Shown one piece after another: positions 35,682 to 46,300 of a stretch of 64,000 bases of DNA. The stretch comes from Mycogone perniciosa. Its lineage: Eukaryota > Ascomycota > Sordariomycetes > Hypocreales > Hypocreaceae. The stretch is from NCBI GenBank assembly GCA_025331125.1, contig JAOALB010000016.1, forward strand, positions 454,558-518,557, given 5' to 3'. Under the pieces are notes generated by a model. The model was not told the origin of the DNA. It ran no database searches and saw only the letters and a list, made by a program, of their open reading frames with translations. Positions within the stretch are counted from its first letter, which is position 1; each line of letters starts with the position of its first letter. The position numbers and the translations under genes were made by a program.

Positions 35682-37739
35682 TCATGACAGGTCCATCAAG
35701 AATGGATCCCCATTCACGTTCCACAAGGTATCGCTCATAAAGTTCTGCCACGTCTCGTCATCCAGATCCTCCACCGCCCAGCCTTGACTCGCGTCCTTGA
35801 CCGTTCCATCCCCCATCTCTATCCTCTCTAGCGAAAGATGAACCACATCTTTCACGCCACCTAGCAATTGGTACAGCTTCTCCATCGGATCTGCTACCGG
35901 CAACATCCCATCCATCCTAGAGAGTAGCCCGCCGCCTTTGCGTTGTGCAACTAACTCGCCAAGGTCCTCGACTTCTCTGTCAAGCATCTCAAAGAGCCCC
36001 AGCCCAGCAACGATGTTTCTTGGGCTCCACCCAGATAGCCGCACCGAGAGAAGCTTGATAGCCGTGATGATGATGTAAGCCAGATCGGAGGCCTGGACGC
36101 ACAAACAAGTCGGCCGATCGCGGCGCGACGGGAAACTACGCCGGACGGCGCAAAACGCACTGAGGGAGCGCGCGCAGGCATAGAGGATTTGAAGGCGGTC
36201 ATTCAACGAAATGGCGGCGGAGCTGCAGTGTTGGTCTGAAATAGCAACGTCGCAGAGGAGAACTTCGGTCATGGTAATATGGCTTGCAAGGATTTCTGAT
36301 ACATGTCAGTCACTGGTTATTCTGTACGGAAGAAGCATGTCACACTCACTGTTACCGACTAAATATGGAGGCAATGAGGATTTGTAAGTGTCAATCTGCT
36401 CTTGGAAAGATCGGACGACAATTGGCAGGGGAAGCTGCATCGTTGGCTGACTTGGGTCGAAGGACAGGGCCAACGATATAGACTGTGCTAGTATTTGTAT
36501 CCTGGTCAGTTTGACCAGGAGTTCGTCGGATGGATACTCTCTTGTCGCCTCCAAGACCCTGCAGAAAATCTCTAGCTGCGAAGTGTTCATGAACGCATCC
36601 GTCTTCTTGTTGGCAGTAAAGACTCTGCAAAATATATATGTGAGCAACAGCACCATGGGTAGGGATGACAGCACTTACGACGCATTGAGATAGAATGTGC
36701 CTGCATACGCTCTCATGTGTTCAAGCTCTCCAAACTTCATTTCTTCCATCATAGGATGGCATCCCGTCGCCAAGCTCAAGTTCACACACATTGACCTCGC
36801 CAAGTAGAGCAGGTTCGTCAACTGCGAGCCCTTGAGTCCGTAATTGAACCTATATGAAACACCTTGGAGTCAGTTTCCGACGACGATACAGCAACATCAT
36901 ATGATTGGCACTTACCAGCCTATAGTCACCAACAGTGCCTGTAGCAGCTCGAGACTCTTCAGCCCATCCAACAGAGCCACTCTCCCAATCTCAGCTAGCA
37001 GTTCATTCCCCAGCCTAAGCTGCCTCTGCGCATCGAAAAAGTTACTGGCCATCATGACCGATTTCCAGAGGAACGGCCTTTGCTGCTTCAACTCCACGGC
37101 CGTCAAGTGCTCAGGGATGACAACAAACGGAAACAGCGGTGCATACATATCGTTGAACCTCTGCAGCAGTATCTCTGCCTCACTGGGGAGCGGCCACGGC
37201 CCATCAAATCCCTTGAGAATATCAGGGCTCCATGACGTCTCAATACTCTCCGACCTCGGCGACGGAAACAAATGGTCGAAAAGCGCATGTGGTTTGTCGC
37301 CCTTCTCTGCGTGTTTGTCGACACGCCTCGTGACTGGTCCTTGAGATGGTCCCTGGGACGGTCCACTTGTCGAGGCTTCGCTCTCAGAGACCTGAGCTAA
37401 TCCTGTGTGAGCACCCTCAAACTGCGACGACAGCTCATCAAGCCTCTTCTCCAGCTCTGCAACCCTAGACCTCTTGGGCACTTTCTTCGCCCTTGGTGGG
37501 GCCGGAGGCCGGGAGAAACAATCTTTACTCAGCCGCTGACATCTAAACAGACCAGACACGGCGATTAGCCAATCGAGTGGGTGAGGGCGGCGTCCGGACG
37601 AACTCTTCTGTACTACGCACCTTTCACATTTACTCCCCTGATCCGGTCCGGGGATACACCTCGCCTTGGCCTTCGCACATGTTGTACAGGCCTTCGGGCC
37701 TTTACCACCTACAGGCTGCATGTCGGCGGATTCAGCCAT
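35682..37739 (-). CDS. Zn2Cys6 transcription factor with fungal middle homology region
   Basis: This is a nuclear DNA-binding regulator; its target pathway cannot be told. Exons are 37739-37621, 37542-36916, 36849-36679, 36624-36350 and 36295-35682 (introns 54-78 bp), giving 601 aa. The binuclear zinc cluster is KACTTCAKAKARCIPGPDQ followed by GSKCERCQRLSKDC, i.e. C-x2-C-x6-C-x9-C-x2-C-x6-C. It is complete only after removing the first intron, which splits the cluster between Cys5 and Cys6. A basic linker (PPRAKKVPKRSR) and a short heptad-like coiled coil (VAELEKRLDELSSQ) suggest dimeric binding. The rest is the helical regulatory region (LLQALLVTIGWFNYGLKGS, LARSMCVNLSLATGCHP). An inverted CCGGAC-N10-GTCCGG lies about 300 bp upstream. 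Confidence 0.9.
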
Positions 37740-38938
37740 GCCAAGCAAGGGGGGCGCGAGGACTGTAGTATGTTTTATACTGGTACAAGTGAGAAGAGGA
37801 TCATAACCAGACCTCTGCTTGCTTCGATATCGATCGCGTGACCATGTCCCAGCTGCGCAGAACAAGCAAAAGACGCGACAAGACAAGCTCCTGAAGCAAG
37901 GGGCAAAAAGTAAGAGAACCTGTAACTGATATCCTTATCAGTCAAAGTCCACACTCTCTTTTCCCGAGAGCTTAGGAAAGGTTCATGGAAAGATGACGAA
38001 GCTTCGGCGGCCACCAGGGCAGTGAGTTAGAGGAACGGTGACCGGACTTGGATATTGGTCCGGACATCCGTCCGTAAACCACGGATAATGTGGGGCTTCG
38101 TCCGCGGATATCTTTCGACTTTCGGCCCGAAGAATAAGGTTATAGTGGCTACGGGGTTCTGAGGATCCCGATGGCGACATATGTTGACATGTGCTTTCCA
38201 AGCTCAGGGGTGCAGAGGCCGTTTCTCAACGAGTACGGAGTATATGGATATATAAGAGCCGAAAGGGTGATGCAATTACTAAACAAATATCATAGTTTAT
38301 CTATTAAGCTTATATTTTTGCTTGGTACTGCATGGGTTCATCAGTCGGCCCGAGTATCCACCGAATCCGCCCGTTTTCAATATATAAATAGTAATCAGTC
38401 TTGCTTGAATTTGCGATAACACCATGCCTTTTATTCTAATTGTACTATATTCTCTTGTATCCTGTCTCCATTATATCCAAATTCTATCGAAAATGGTTAA
38501 GCGGTGTGGCTACAATCTGTCTCAAGGGTGGGACATTAATGTGTATTCGACACTATACGCTTCAAATAGGGCAACAGCTTCGAACAACTCGACCCTGATC
38601 ACTCAGACAGCTTTGAACTCGATTTTAAAAGCTGCATTCAAAGCTGCCAGACTGATGAAACCATCTATGCATTGTTAGTGGTGGCATATTCTCCAACGCG
38701 CGCATATGTCCCCTGTCTAAATTTTAAATTTATGTATCCTCTCAACCACTTGCAATTCAGTTGTAAAATTGCACCAATAAATTCTTGTATACGAGTATAC
38801 TATACTCCGTAGTATTCTCCAATTTGACCAATTACGGCAAGTTAGTGTCGCGAAGTTGCGTCCAAGTACACGGAGTATACGGTTACGCATAGGCAGGGGC
38901 CCTCGTGGACACCCGATTACTATTCGGAAGCATCGGTA
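37740..38938. other. AT-rich spacer between the regulator and the transposon
   Basis: No gene is supported. The part next to the regulator holds its promoter and the inverted CGG repeat at 38042-38063. The rest, especially after 38260, is AT-rich with TACTCCGTA motifs near 38230, 38800 and 38868. Confidence 0.5.
38042..38063. promoter_or_regulatory. inverted repeat CCGGAC-N10-GTCCGG, possible zinc-cluster operator
   Basis: The two perfect 6-bp arms contain inverted CGG/CCG triplets (CGG-N14-CCG), the type of site bound by Zn2Cys6 dimers. It sits 303 bp before the start codon of the adjacent Zn2Cys6 gene, so autoregulation is possible. Binding is inferred from motif only. Confidence 0.45.
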
Positions 38939-39029
38939 CCCGTTGGTGGGGACTTCGTAAACCAACTAAAAGACTTCGTCTTTTAGTTGGCCTGTAAAAC
39001 TCCGGAACACCTGTAAAAGCGGAACACCT
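38939..39029 (+). repeat. left terminal inverted repeat of the transposon
   Basis: 91 bp, starting CCCGTTG and ending GGAACACCT. It includes a 6-bp insertion (GTGGGG) relative to the right copy and a 29-bp palindrome at 38962-38990. Confidence 0.85.
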
Positions 39030-39942
39030 CCTAGATTAGTTCTATTTACGCTATATTTTATATGCAAATCAAAACATCATTCCGTATTCGATCACTATAA
39101 TATCAGTACTATCATTATAACGACCCAAATTGCTGCATTTCAAGCGGCAGCAGCTATTCTAGCTGATCGCGATCGTCCCCGACCAAGCGTTCGAAAACCT
39201 CTCTCTATCTATACGCGTCGCCGCTGCGCAATATGGCTTCAGTGCAACAAGCATCAGTCGAGCGATCAAATCTCTCCAACGCAACGACCCTTATCCTCGC
39301 GCCCACGGGCGGCCATAAGCCCTAACTAACGACGAAGATAAAGCCCTTGTTGCATACATTTACTAGCCTTAACGCAATTATTTTCCTGCCATAAAGACAC
39401 AGGTTATTGGCACGGCTAACAAGCTGCGAGGATAAAGTTTATACAATTAATAGCTGCAGGAAGACCTTAACAAGGAACTCGATCTGCCCATACAAAAGAG
39501 GTCATCGACCGGGCCCTCAAACGACCGTTGATTCTCGATCGAATGTCAGAGTGCTCTTAGGAGCGTGGAAGCGGCAGCTCTGTTAATATCAGGCTTAGGC
39601 CTTTCCGTGATGATGATGATAACGATAACGATAAGCCGACCGAGCCCACATAAGAAACCACACAAAGGCAGGAACGTAAAGATAGCGCTGAAATAGAGCT
39701 GCCGTTATCGCCGCTGTCAATAGTAATAACTACTGTTCGTCGCAAGGCTCTATGGAAGAAGATATAAAGGGAGATAAATAAATTCCGCGCTTTAAAGGAC
39801 AGTTAAATAAATTAAATTAATATATCTAAAATTCGCATTTCCATTTTCTATATATACTATTTTTATACTGTATAATATACTTGGAAAAGATAGAAGAAAT
39901 ATACCTTAAATGCTTACTCTGTATAATAAATATATATAGATT

Positions 39943-40027
39943 AGGTGTTCCGCTTTTATAGGTGTTCCAGAGTTTTACAGGCCAACTAAAAGACTTCGTC
40001 TTTTAGTTGGTTTACGAAGTCAACGGG
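39943..40027 (-). repeat. right terminal inverted repeat of the transposon
   Basis: 85 bp, the reverse complement of the left repeat with few differences, ending CAACGGG before TA. The palindrome is at 39982-40010. Confidence 0.85.
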
Positions 40028-40300
40028 TAACATGGATCTCTTTTTCTCCAACGCTTTTTCTACCCGCCAAGACATTTCGTTTCTATCACATAATAGCAAA
40101 CCGAGAAATAAGATCAGGTGCACTGCAATCTGCAGTAGCACAAATAATTGATTGATATTTGGATCATGTCGCACAGCTATACATGACTGGCGAGCTAAAG
40201 AAAAAAGATCGTAGTCAAAAGTATCACCTGGTAGAAAGTAACATGGTTGGAGCCCGTCAATGCGAGCCACATCTGGAGTTGGTCATCATGACCAGTCCAT

Positions 40301-42223
40301 TCAGGCCACGACGTTGACGACATGGTTGATGTCATTCATTTCGCGCTGAAGGAGAGCCTCCGTCATTCCATGGTTGTTGGCAGCCCCAGTGGCCTTGACT
40401 TCCTTGGCAGCCTGCTCAATGCGAAGCTGCTTGTCAGTCCAAAGGGGCTCCTGGACGTTACCTTCTTCGCCCACACCAATGAAGCCACCCTCGGCAGCCC
40501 ATTGCGATGTGCGCTTAATGTCCAGCCGAGTCCAGATCTCGTCAAGAGACGCGACAAGCCTATCTCTAAGCTCCTTGGAGTGGCCTGGGGTTGGGGTGAT
40601 GCGCAGACGTTCCTGACCGACAGGAACGGTGGGGTAGTTAATTGACTGAACGTAGATCTGGTAGTCCTGGAGGAGCATGTCTGAGGCCTTCTTGGCCAGC
40701 TCGGCGTTTCCGACCAGGATGGGGATTATATGTGAGGGGTTCGGGATTACGGGGATATCTCGGGCATTTAGCTCCTCCTTGACAGCCCTAGTGTGAAGCT
40801 GTTGGAGGCGGCGATCTCCGTCATATCCCATTTGATATTCAATAGAGGCCCTGGCTCCGGCCATGGTCGCTGGCGGAAGGGACGTAGTGAAGATGAATCC
40901 GGGTGCTAGGGACCGAATCATGTCGACGAACTTGGAGCTGCCGGCAATGTAACCGCCCACACATCCGTACGCCTTTCCAAGCGTGCCGGTAATGATGTCG
41001 ATGCGATCCATGATAGTTCCGCGAGGCCTGCCCTGGGCGTGTGCGTCCCAATCTAGATGCTCTGCCACACCCGCGCCACTTGGGCCGTACATGCCGACAG
41101 CGTGAACCTCATCCAAGAAGGTGATGGCTCCATACTTCTCCGCCAAGTCGCAAATCTCCTCGATCGGTCCGATTGAGCCGCACATGCTGTAAACCGACTC
41201 AAAGGCAATAACCTTGGGCACATGCAAGGGTAAAGATGCCAGCTTTGCCTCCAGGTCCGCTACGTCGTTGTGCTTGAACACAATCTTCTTGGTTCCCGAG
41301 TGTCGAATGCCCTGAATCATGGAGGCGTGGTTAAGGCTGTCGGATAGAATCACACAATCAGGCAACTTGCTGCCAAGAGTCGCCAGGGTGGCATCATTGG
41401 CAACATAGCAAGAGCTGAAGACAAGAGCTGCTTCTTTGGCATGGAGTTGAGCAAGGCTTGCTTCCAGCTCAACAGCATGCTTGTTGTGGCCCGAGATATT
41501 TCGGGTTCCTCCAGCGCCGGCACCGTAGTCATCTAAAGTCTTGTGCATCGTGTCCAAAACGTGCGGGTTGCGACCCATGCCGAGATAGTCGTTGGCGCAC
41601 CAAACAGTGACCTTTTCCTCCTTGTTGGCCATGTGAGCAATCGGGAATTCCTTGGCAAGGCGATTGATGTTGTTGAAGTAACGGTACGACTTGTCCTTGT
41701 GTTTCTTGTCCAACTCGGCGTTGTAAAACGCCTCGTAGGAGAACTTGCCATCCGAGTTGATGGCATTGCCAGGCACGGCGACAGAGGGCGACACATCCTT
41801 CCGGGGAATGGTCATGCTAGGAGGCATGTGCGCTGTTTAACGCATTAGTACAGCAAGTCATGGAATTCGTACGACTAGCAAATGTGCAAGGCCATTCAGC
41901 ATACCGTTCTTACGCCCATCAAGCAACGGGCTGTCAACAGCCCTGGCCTCCTGGTTACGGCTCGTATGAAGCCCCGCCTTGCGACTCTTCGGCTGGCCCG
42001 AGAAGGCACGGATGCCAGCAGCAGCGCCATACTTGGACGACTGGACGGCCATGGCCTTTCCCATGACGGGGCAGCGATGGGCGTACAGCTGCAGCTTGGA
42101 CATGGTGCCACCGCACGGCGAAGCGCGCGGACGAGCCGTGGTGGACAGGGCTCGCAGGGTAGCCGGAGACGCCGCCTTCAAGAAGGGGCACATGGCCTTG
42201 GACTGACGCAAGACGCTATCCAT
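40301..42223 (-). CDS. HEM1: 5-aminolevulinate synthase, mitochondrial
   Basis: This PLP enzyme condenses glycine and succinyl-CoA to 5-aminolevulinate, the first step of heme synthesis, in the matrix. Exon 1 is 42223-41905 and exon 2 is 41832-40301; the intron is 72 bp. The product is 616 aa from the ATG at 42223 (MDSVLRQSKAMCPFL), the start position I expect for Eurotiales homologues. The frame stays open to an ATG at 42289, which would add 22 residues. Two Cys-Pro heme-regulatory motifs lie in the presequence (AMCPFL, HRCPVM), suggesting heme feedback on import. Core motifs are NDYLGMG, GAGAGGTRNISGHN, FLDEVHAVGMYG and the PLP lysine in TGTLGKAYGCVGGY. A purine repeat lies about 590 bp upstream. 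Confidence 0.96.
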
Positions 42224-43365
42224 TGCAAAGGACCGCAGATGAGGTGATTTCTGAACAAGTCCTTTGAGCAGTGAGCGGGTTGCGATCAAGTGCGTGAGTG
42301 ACTCTCAGCAAAATGGCGTTTGGCTGCAAAAGGTTGCAAGGCCGCAAGGCTCTACTAGCAAAAAAGAACAAAAAGAGAACTCGTTACCGTGTGTCTCGAT
42401 AACAAGCAACGGCAGAGAGGTCACTAATTGAATGAGGGGGGGAAATGTGTTGTTTTGTAAGTGTGAAGGAAGAAATGGTGTCGAAGGAATGGAAAGACTT
42501 GGAACGAACAACAGGAGGAAAATCGGGGCACCCCCGAAAAGTCGCCTCGGAGAGATCCACACCACCCTGTCTGTCAGACCTGTGCTCAGCCAGTCAGACA
42601 TCGGACGATTCCACGGATTTCGATGCTTCCGCATTTTTGCATGGGGAATTACCTCGCTCGTTATTGGTCCATCTGAGACCGTTGTTTCTCGGCTCCGAGT
42701 CCCGATTTTTATGTTGCACTATTACGTGCATAATTGCTACATCTCTACTCCGTACATATGGACTCTCGGTGTTTAGCCCCGGGCCTAATGCCTGCTCGTA
42801 ATAGTACCTAGGAAAAGGAAAAGGAAAAGGAAAAGGAAAAGGAAAAGGAAAAGGAAAAGGAAAAGGAGAAAAGCAAAAAATACCCCGAAGAAGGGAATTT
42901 AGGGCGGGTATCAATCAATCATGCAGCGTCGAAAGCAAAAAAGCGCCCCCTCAAACGCCACATCGAGCCGCACCGCGCAGCAGCCGAATCGCCAAACCCC
43001 AAACCCCAAACCCCATTTTATGTTCATGCCCCTTGTTCATGCCCGTACTCGTACTCGTTTCCCGCTGAAAAGCCAAACCGCTTCTCTAAACCATGCCTTG
43101 CTTCAAATGCCCCCCGTCCACCAAACCCAATTCCCGGCCTACGAGGTCTCGCTTCGGTTTTCGGAAAGCACTTTACTCGCCCAGGTAGGCAATCGAAAGC
43201 TCCGCCGCCGTCTATCGACAGCCTGTCGCATGACTTCCATGTCCTCTAGAGCTCTAGGCGATTGAACATATGATCTGTGTATGTTGTCAAGATTCTTTTT
43301 TGTCAAACGGTTAGCCAATTCCGCACATCGGTCTTTCGAGGGACGGAGTTGTGGGCGGGAAGTTG
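42224..43365. other. upstream region of ALA synthase
   Basis: 1.1 kb without a supported gene, holding the ALA synthase promoter and leader and the 3' flank of the SNF2 gene. It contains the GGAAAA tandem repeat (42811-42866), three tandem AAACCCC units near 42994-43014 and one TACTCCGTAC motif near 42747. Confidence 0.5.
42811..42866 (+). repeat. GGAAAA hexanucleotide tandem repeat, about nine units
   Basis: Nine perfect GGAAAA units run from 42811 to 42864 and then degrade to GGAG. This is a purine-only strand about 590 bp upstream of the ALA synthase start codon. Confidence 0.9.
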
Positions 43366-46300
43366 TCATACATCGGGGTCTCGTGCCCTCCCTTTTCTAT
43401 GCAACTGAGCCTGGAATTCTTCTTCGGATAGGCTTTCCAAGAGGGCAACCCGTCGTTGTATTTCTTCTACTGTGCTGAGAGCCAGGAAGCCCGGCGTCCA
43501 GGATCCCGAAACAATTGCCGGCACGACTCGAGAGTGAGCCTCGATGACGTCAAGGAGTAAGCGCCAATGTTGGTTGTCAGGCAGAAAGCCGAATGCCTGT
43601 TCTTTTCGATGCTTGTCAATTTTCGACGTGATGGCCTGACTTACGTCCTTTGCTGGTTCCGCTGACTCGGGCATTTTCCTAACAGTGAGGCTTTCTATGA
43701 TCGAAACTAGCTTGTTCTCAAAGTCTTGTTTGCTTTGGCTTCGAGGTTGACTGAACAGCCCGGGTTTCTTAGTCGCCGGAGTGGCCTCCAACACTCCCAT
43801 CAGGCTTTGTGACGTGGTGGGCAGTCTGGTGTCCAGTCTCGTGTCCATGAATGGAGCAGTCTCAGCGTCCTTGCCGAAATACGTATTCACACCAGCCATT
43901 GGCAACGGGGCCGTCGTTGGCATTGTCGATACAGGCTGTGGCTAGACAAAGCTTTCGTTAGTTGGTGGCGGCAAAAGGGACCGAGTCACTTACCTGGGCG
44001 TTGCCTGGTGCCACAACACCATGCTGTGCTTGGGGTGGCGGCAGCACTAGAGGGCTGTCTGAAGTACCGTCCATCGACTGGTTAACGCTAGGGATATACA
44101 AGTCATGTGTCGCGTTTTGGGGGGATTGGTTGTTCGGAAATTGACTGGTGGTAGGCTGGAACATCCTAGATTGCTCTGCTTGGAATATTTCCCCAACCAG
44201 CCGATCGTATCTCGCAGGGTCTGTATGCCGCACACGCTGTGCGTTGTAGAGCTCCTGAGCTTCTCCCTTCTCCTCGGCTGTTAGCTGGTTCATGTGATCT
44301 TCCTCCTCAAAAGTATCCGTTGAGACAATCTGTCGAATAGCCTCGCCTTTGTCGCGTATCAGTTTGTCTAAAACACTGTCCAAGTTAAGAAATGGACTTA
44401 AATCTTTCGCCGGCACTGGGTCGAGCGGACGGAACAGGCTGCTCAACCGTTTACCCCAGCTGATTGGATTCTTCTTATCCACCACGCGTGACGCCAGCTG
44501 CATCTTGAAAACTGTCTTGTTTTGTAGTCCCTCTTCACAGCTGCCCGCAACGAGGAAGCGATACACAAAAACCGTCTTCTTCTGCCCAAAACGGTACGCA
44601 CGTCCGACAGCCTGTTGTTCGGCAACGGGATTCCACTTGAAGTCGAAGATGACGACGCGATTGGCGCTTTGGATGTTGAGACCCACACCGCCAGCATTTG
44701 TGGATATCAAGTAGACTTCTTGATTGCCGGTGTTGAAGCTCTTTATCATCTCCTGCCGCTTGCTAACTGCCGTGGAACCATCTAGTCGGCACACGCGCCT
44801 TTGTTGCATCTGGAGAAGGTTCTCGAGAAAATCTATTGTTAAGATAGATTGGCTGAATACAAGGACCTTGTCTCCCACCTTGCGAGCTTCATCCAGGATA
44901 AGAAGAAGAAATTCAACTTTTCGCGACAAGGCAGGATTATCACGGTCATGCCCATTCGTCTCCTTAAGAACGGCTGGTATTATGCTTTCTGGAAATGACG
45001 ATTCCGCGCCGTCCGGCCCGTTTTGAACTTTTCGCCGGATATCTTGGGCCTTTTGGTGGAAACAACGAGGATGGTTGCACAGAAGCGTGAGGTCATTCAT
45101 CATGCCAAAAACCCTGGCTGACGAGGCCTTTGCCACACCCAGTACCACACCGTTCAAATAAAGCCCATAGAGTCGCTTCTGGATCTCAGTGGGCGCAACA
45201 GATATGACAAACTCGTATTTGGGAGGCAGGTCGTTTCTGACACACTGAATGGTAGCTCGCTGCACTTTCGGTGCCACTGTCATCTTCAATGTCTCCAACC
45301 TTTTGAGGGCCGTTCTTTTGTCAGAGCCAGAACTGTCGTGCCATAGACCGCGCTGAATTGGATTCGCGTATATGTTACGGAACTCTTCGATTGGCCCAAG
45401 GAAATTCGGCGCCACCCAGTTAATCATGGCAAAATACTCCTCAACATTGTTTGCCAGTGGGGAGCCGGTCAAGGCGATCCGACTTCTAGTCTGAAATTTC
45501 TCGCATACCTGGTGGAGCTGACTGTTGGGATTTTTGAGATTGTGTGCTTCATCGGCAACGATAATATTCGGTGCCTTGAACAGTATTGGTGCGATGGTTT
45601 TTTCATGCTTCTTTCCAGTCATCTTGAACAGATCGTATCCAATAATCATAACCCCACCTTCTCTCTCCCAGTCCTTGATTGATGAAAGACGATCTTCCTC
45701 GGGCATCCGTGACTCAATCTTACGCAGATTGCCAAGGAGACCTGCAGGTGCCCACAGCAGAATCTCATCCATCCAGTTGTCGACCAGGCCTGACGGACAT
45801 ATAATAAGGGTCTTGGACTTCCTCAAGTCCTCAGGGATCTGCGCCTGCACGGACACATCCTGTGAAGTTGCAGCCTCACGTATCGCCACAAGGAAAGTAA
45901 TGACTTGCATAGTCTTTCCTAGGCCCATTGTATGTGCAAGAAGACATCCTTGACGGACATCAGCGTCGAGAACGACTTGGTTCCACAGAAATCGCACTCC
46001 CTCAATCTGGTGCCCCTTTATGCGTTTTCCGATTTCCTCATTGACATATATCAAGGATTGATCATCCTGTTTGCTCTCATTTATAATAATTCGAGATTTA
46101 TCCACCGCCATGAAATCAGAAGCAGCCAAATTAGCTCGAAGTTTCAACCGGCGCGTTTCTTGTTCTTCGACGCGTCTTCTCTCTCGCTCTCTCAGGTCTA
46201 CACCTTCTTTGTTTTGGACAATCTCCTTGGCCACATGCTTGCGCTTGGATGGTGTGTTCATGATGTCATCAACAACCTCGCCGGCATCCTCCTCTCCTTC

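Larger units (their letters stand above)
38939..40027. mobile_element. decayed, internally deleted Tc1/pogo-like DNA transposon flanked by TA
   Basis: The element is bounded by TA at 38937-38938 and 40028-40029, the target duplication of the Tc1/mariner/pogo superfamily. Terminal inverted repeats are 38939-39029 and 39943-40027, equal except for a 6-bp insertion in the left copy, two or three substitutions and the flipped palindrome loop. Bases 39193-39315 read as a helix-turn-helix (RVAAAQYGFSATSISRAIKS, then RAHGRP) like the N-terminus of CENP-B/pogo (Fot1-type) transposases, ending in TAA. No DDE catalytic region survives in about 600 remaining bases, which have many stops. It is thus non-autonomous and inserted 274 bp downstream of the ALA synthase stop codon. 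Confidence 0.82.

Noticed and set aside
38424..38678. 84-residue plus-strand frame next to the transposon
   Set aside because: AT-rich, no motifs, no splice signals; likely chance.
42994..43014. Three AAACCCC units resembling a telomere repeat
   Set aside because: Ascomycete telomeres use TTAGGG, and three units in a promoter region are better explained as a short tandem repeat.
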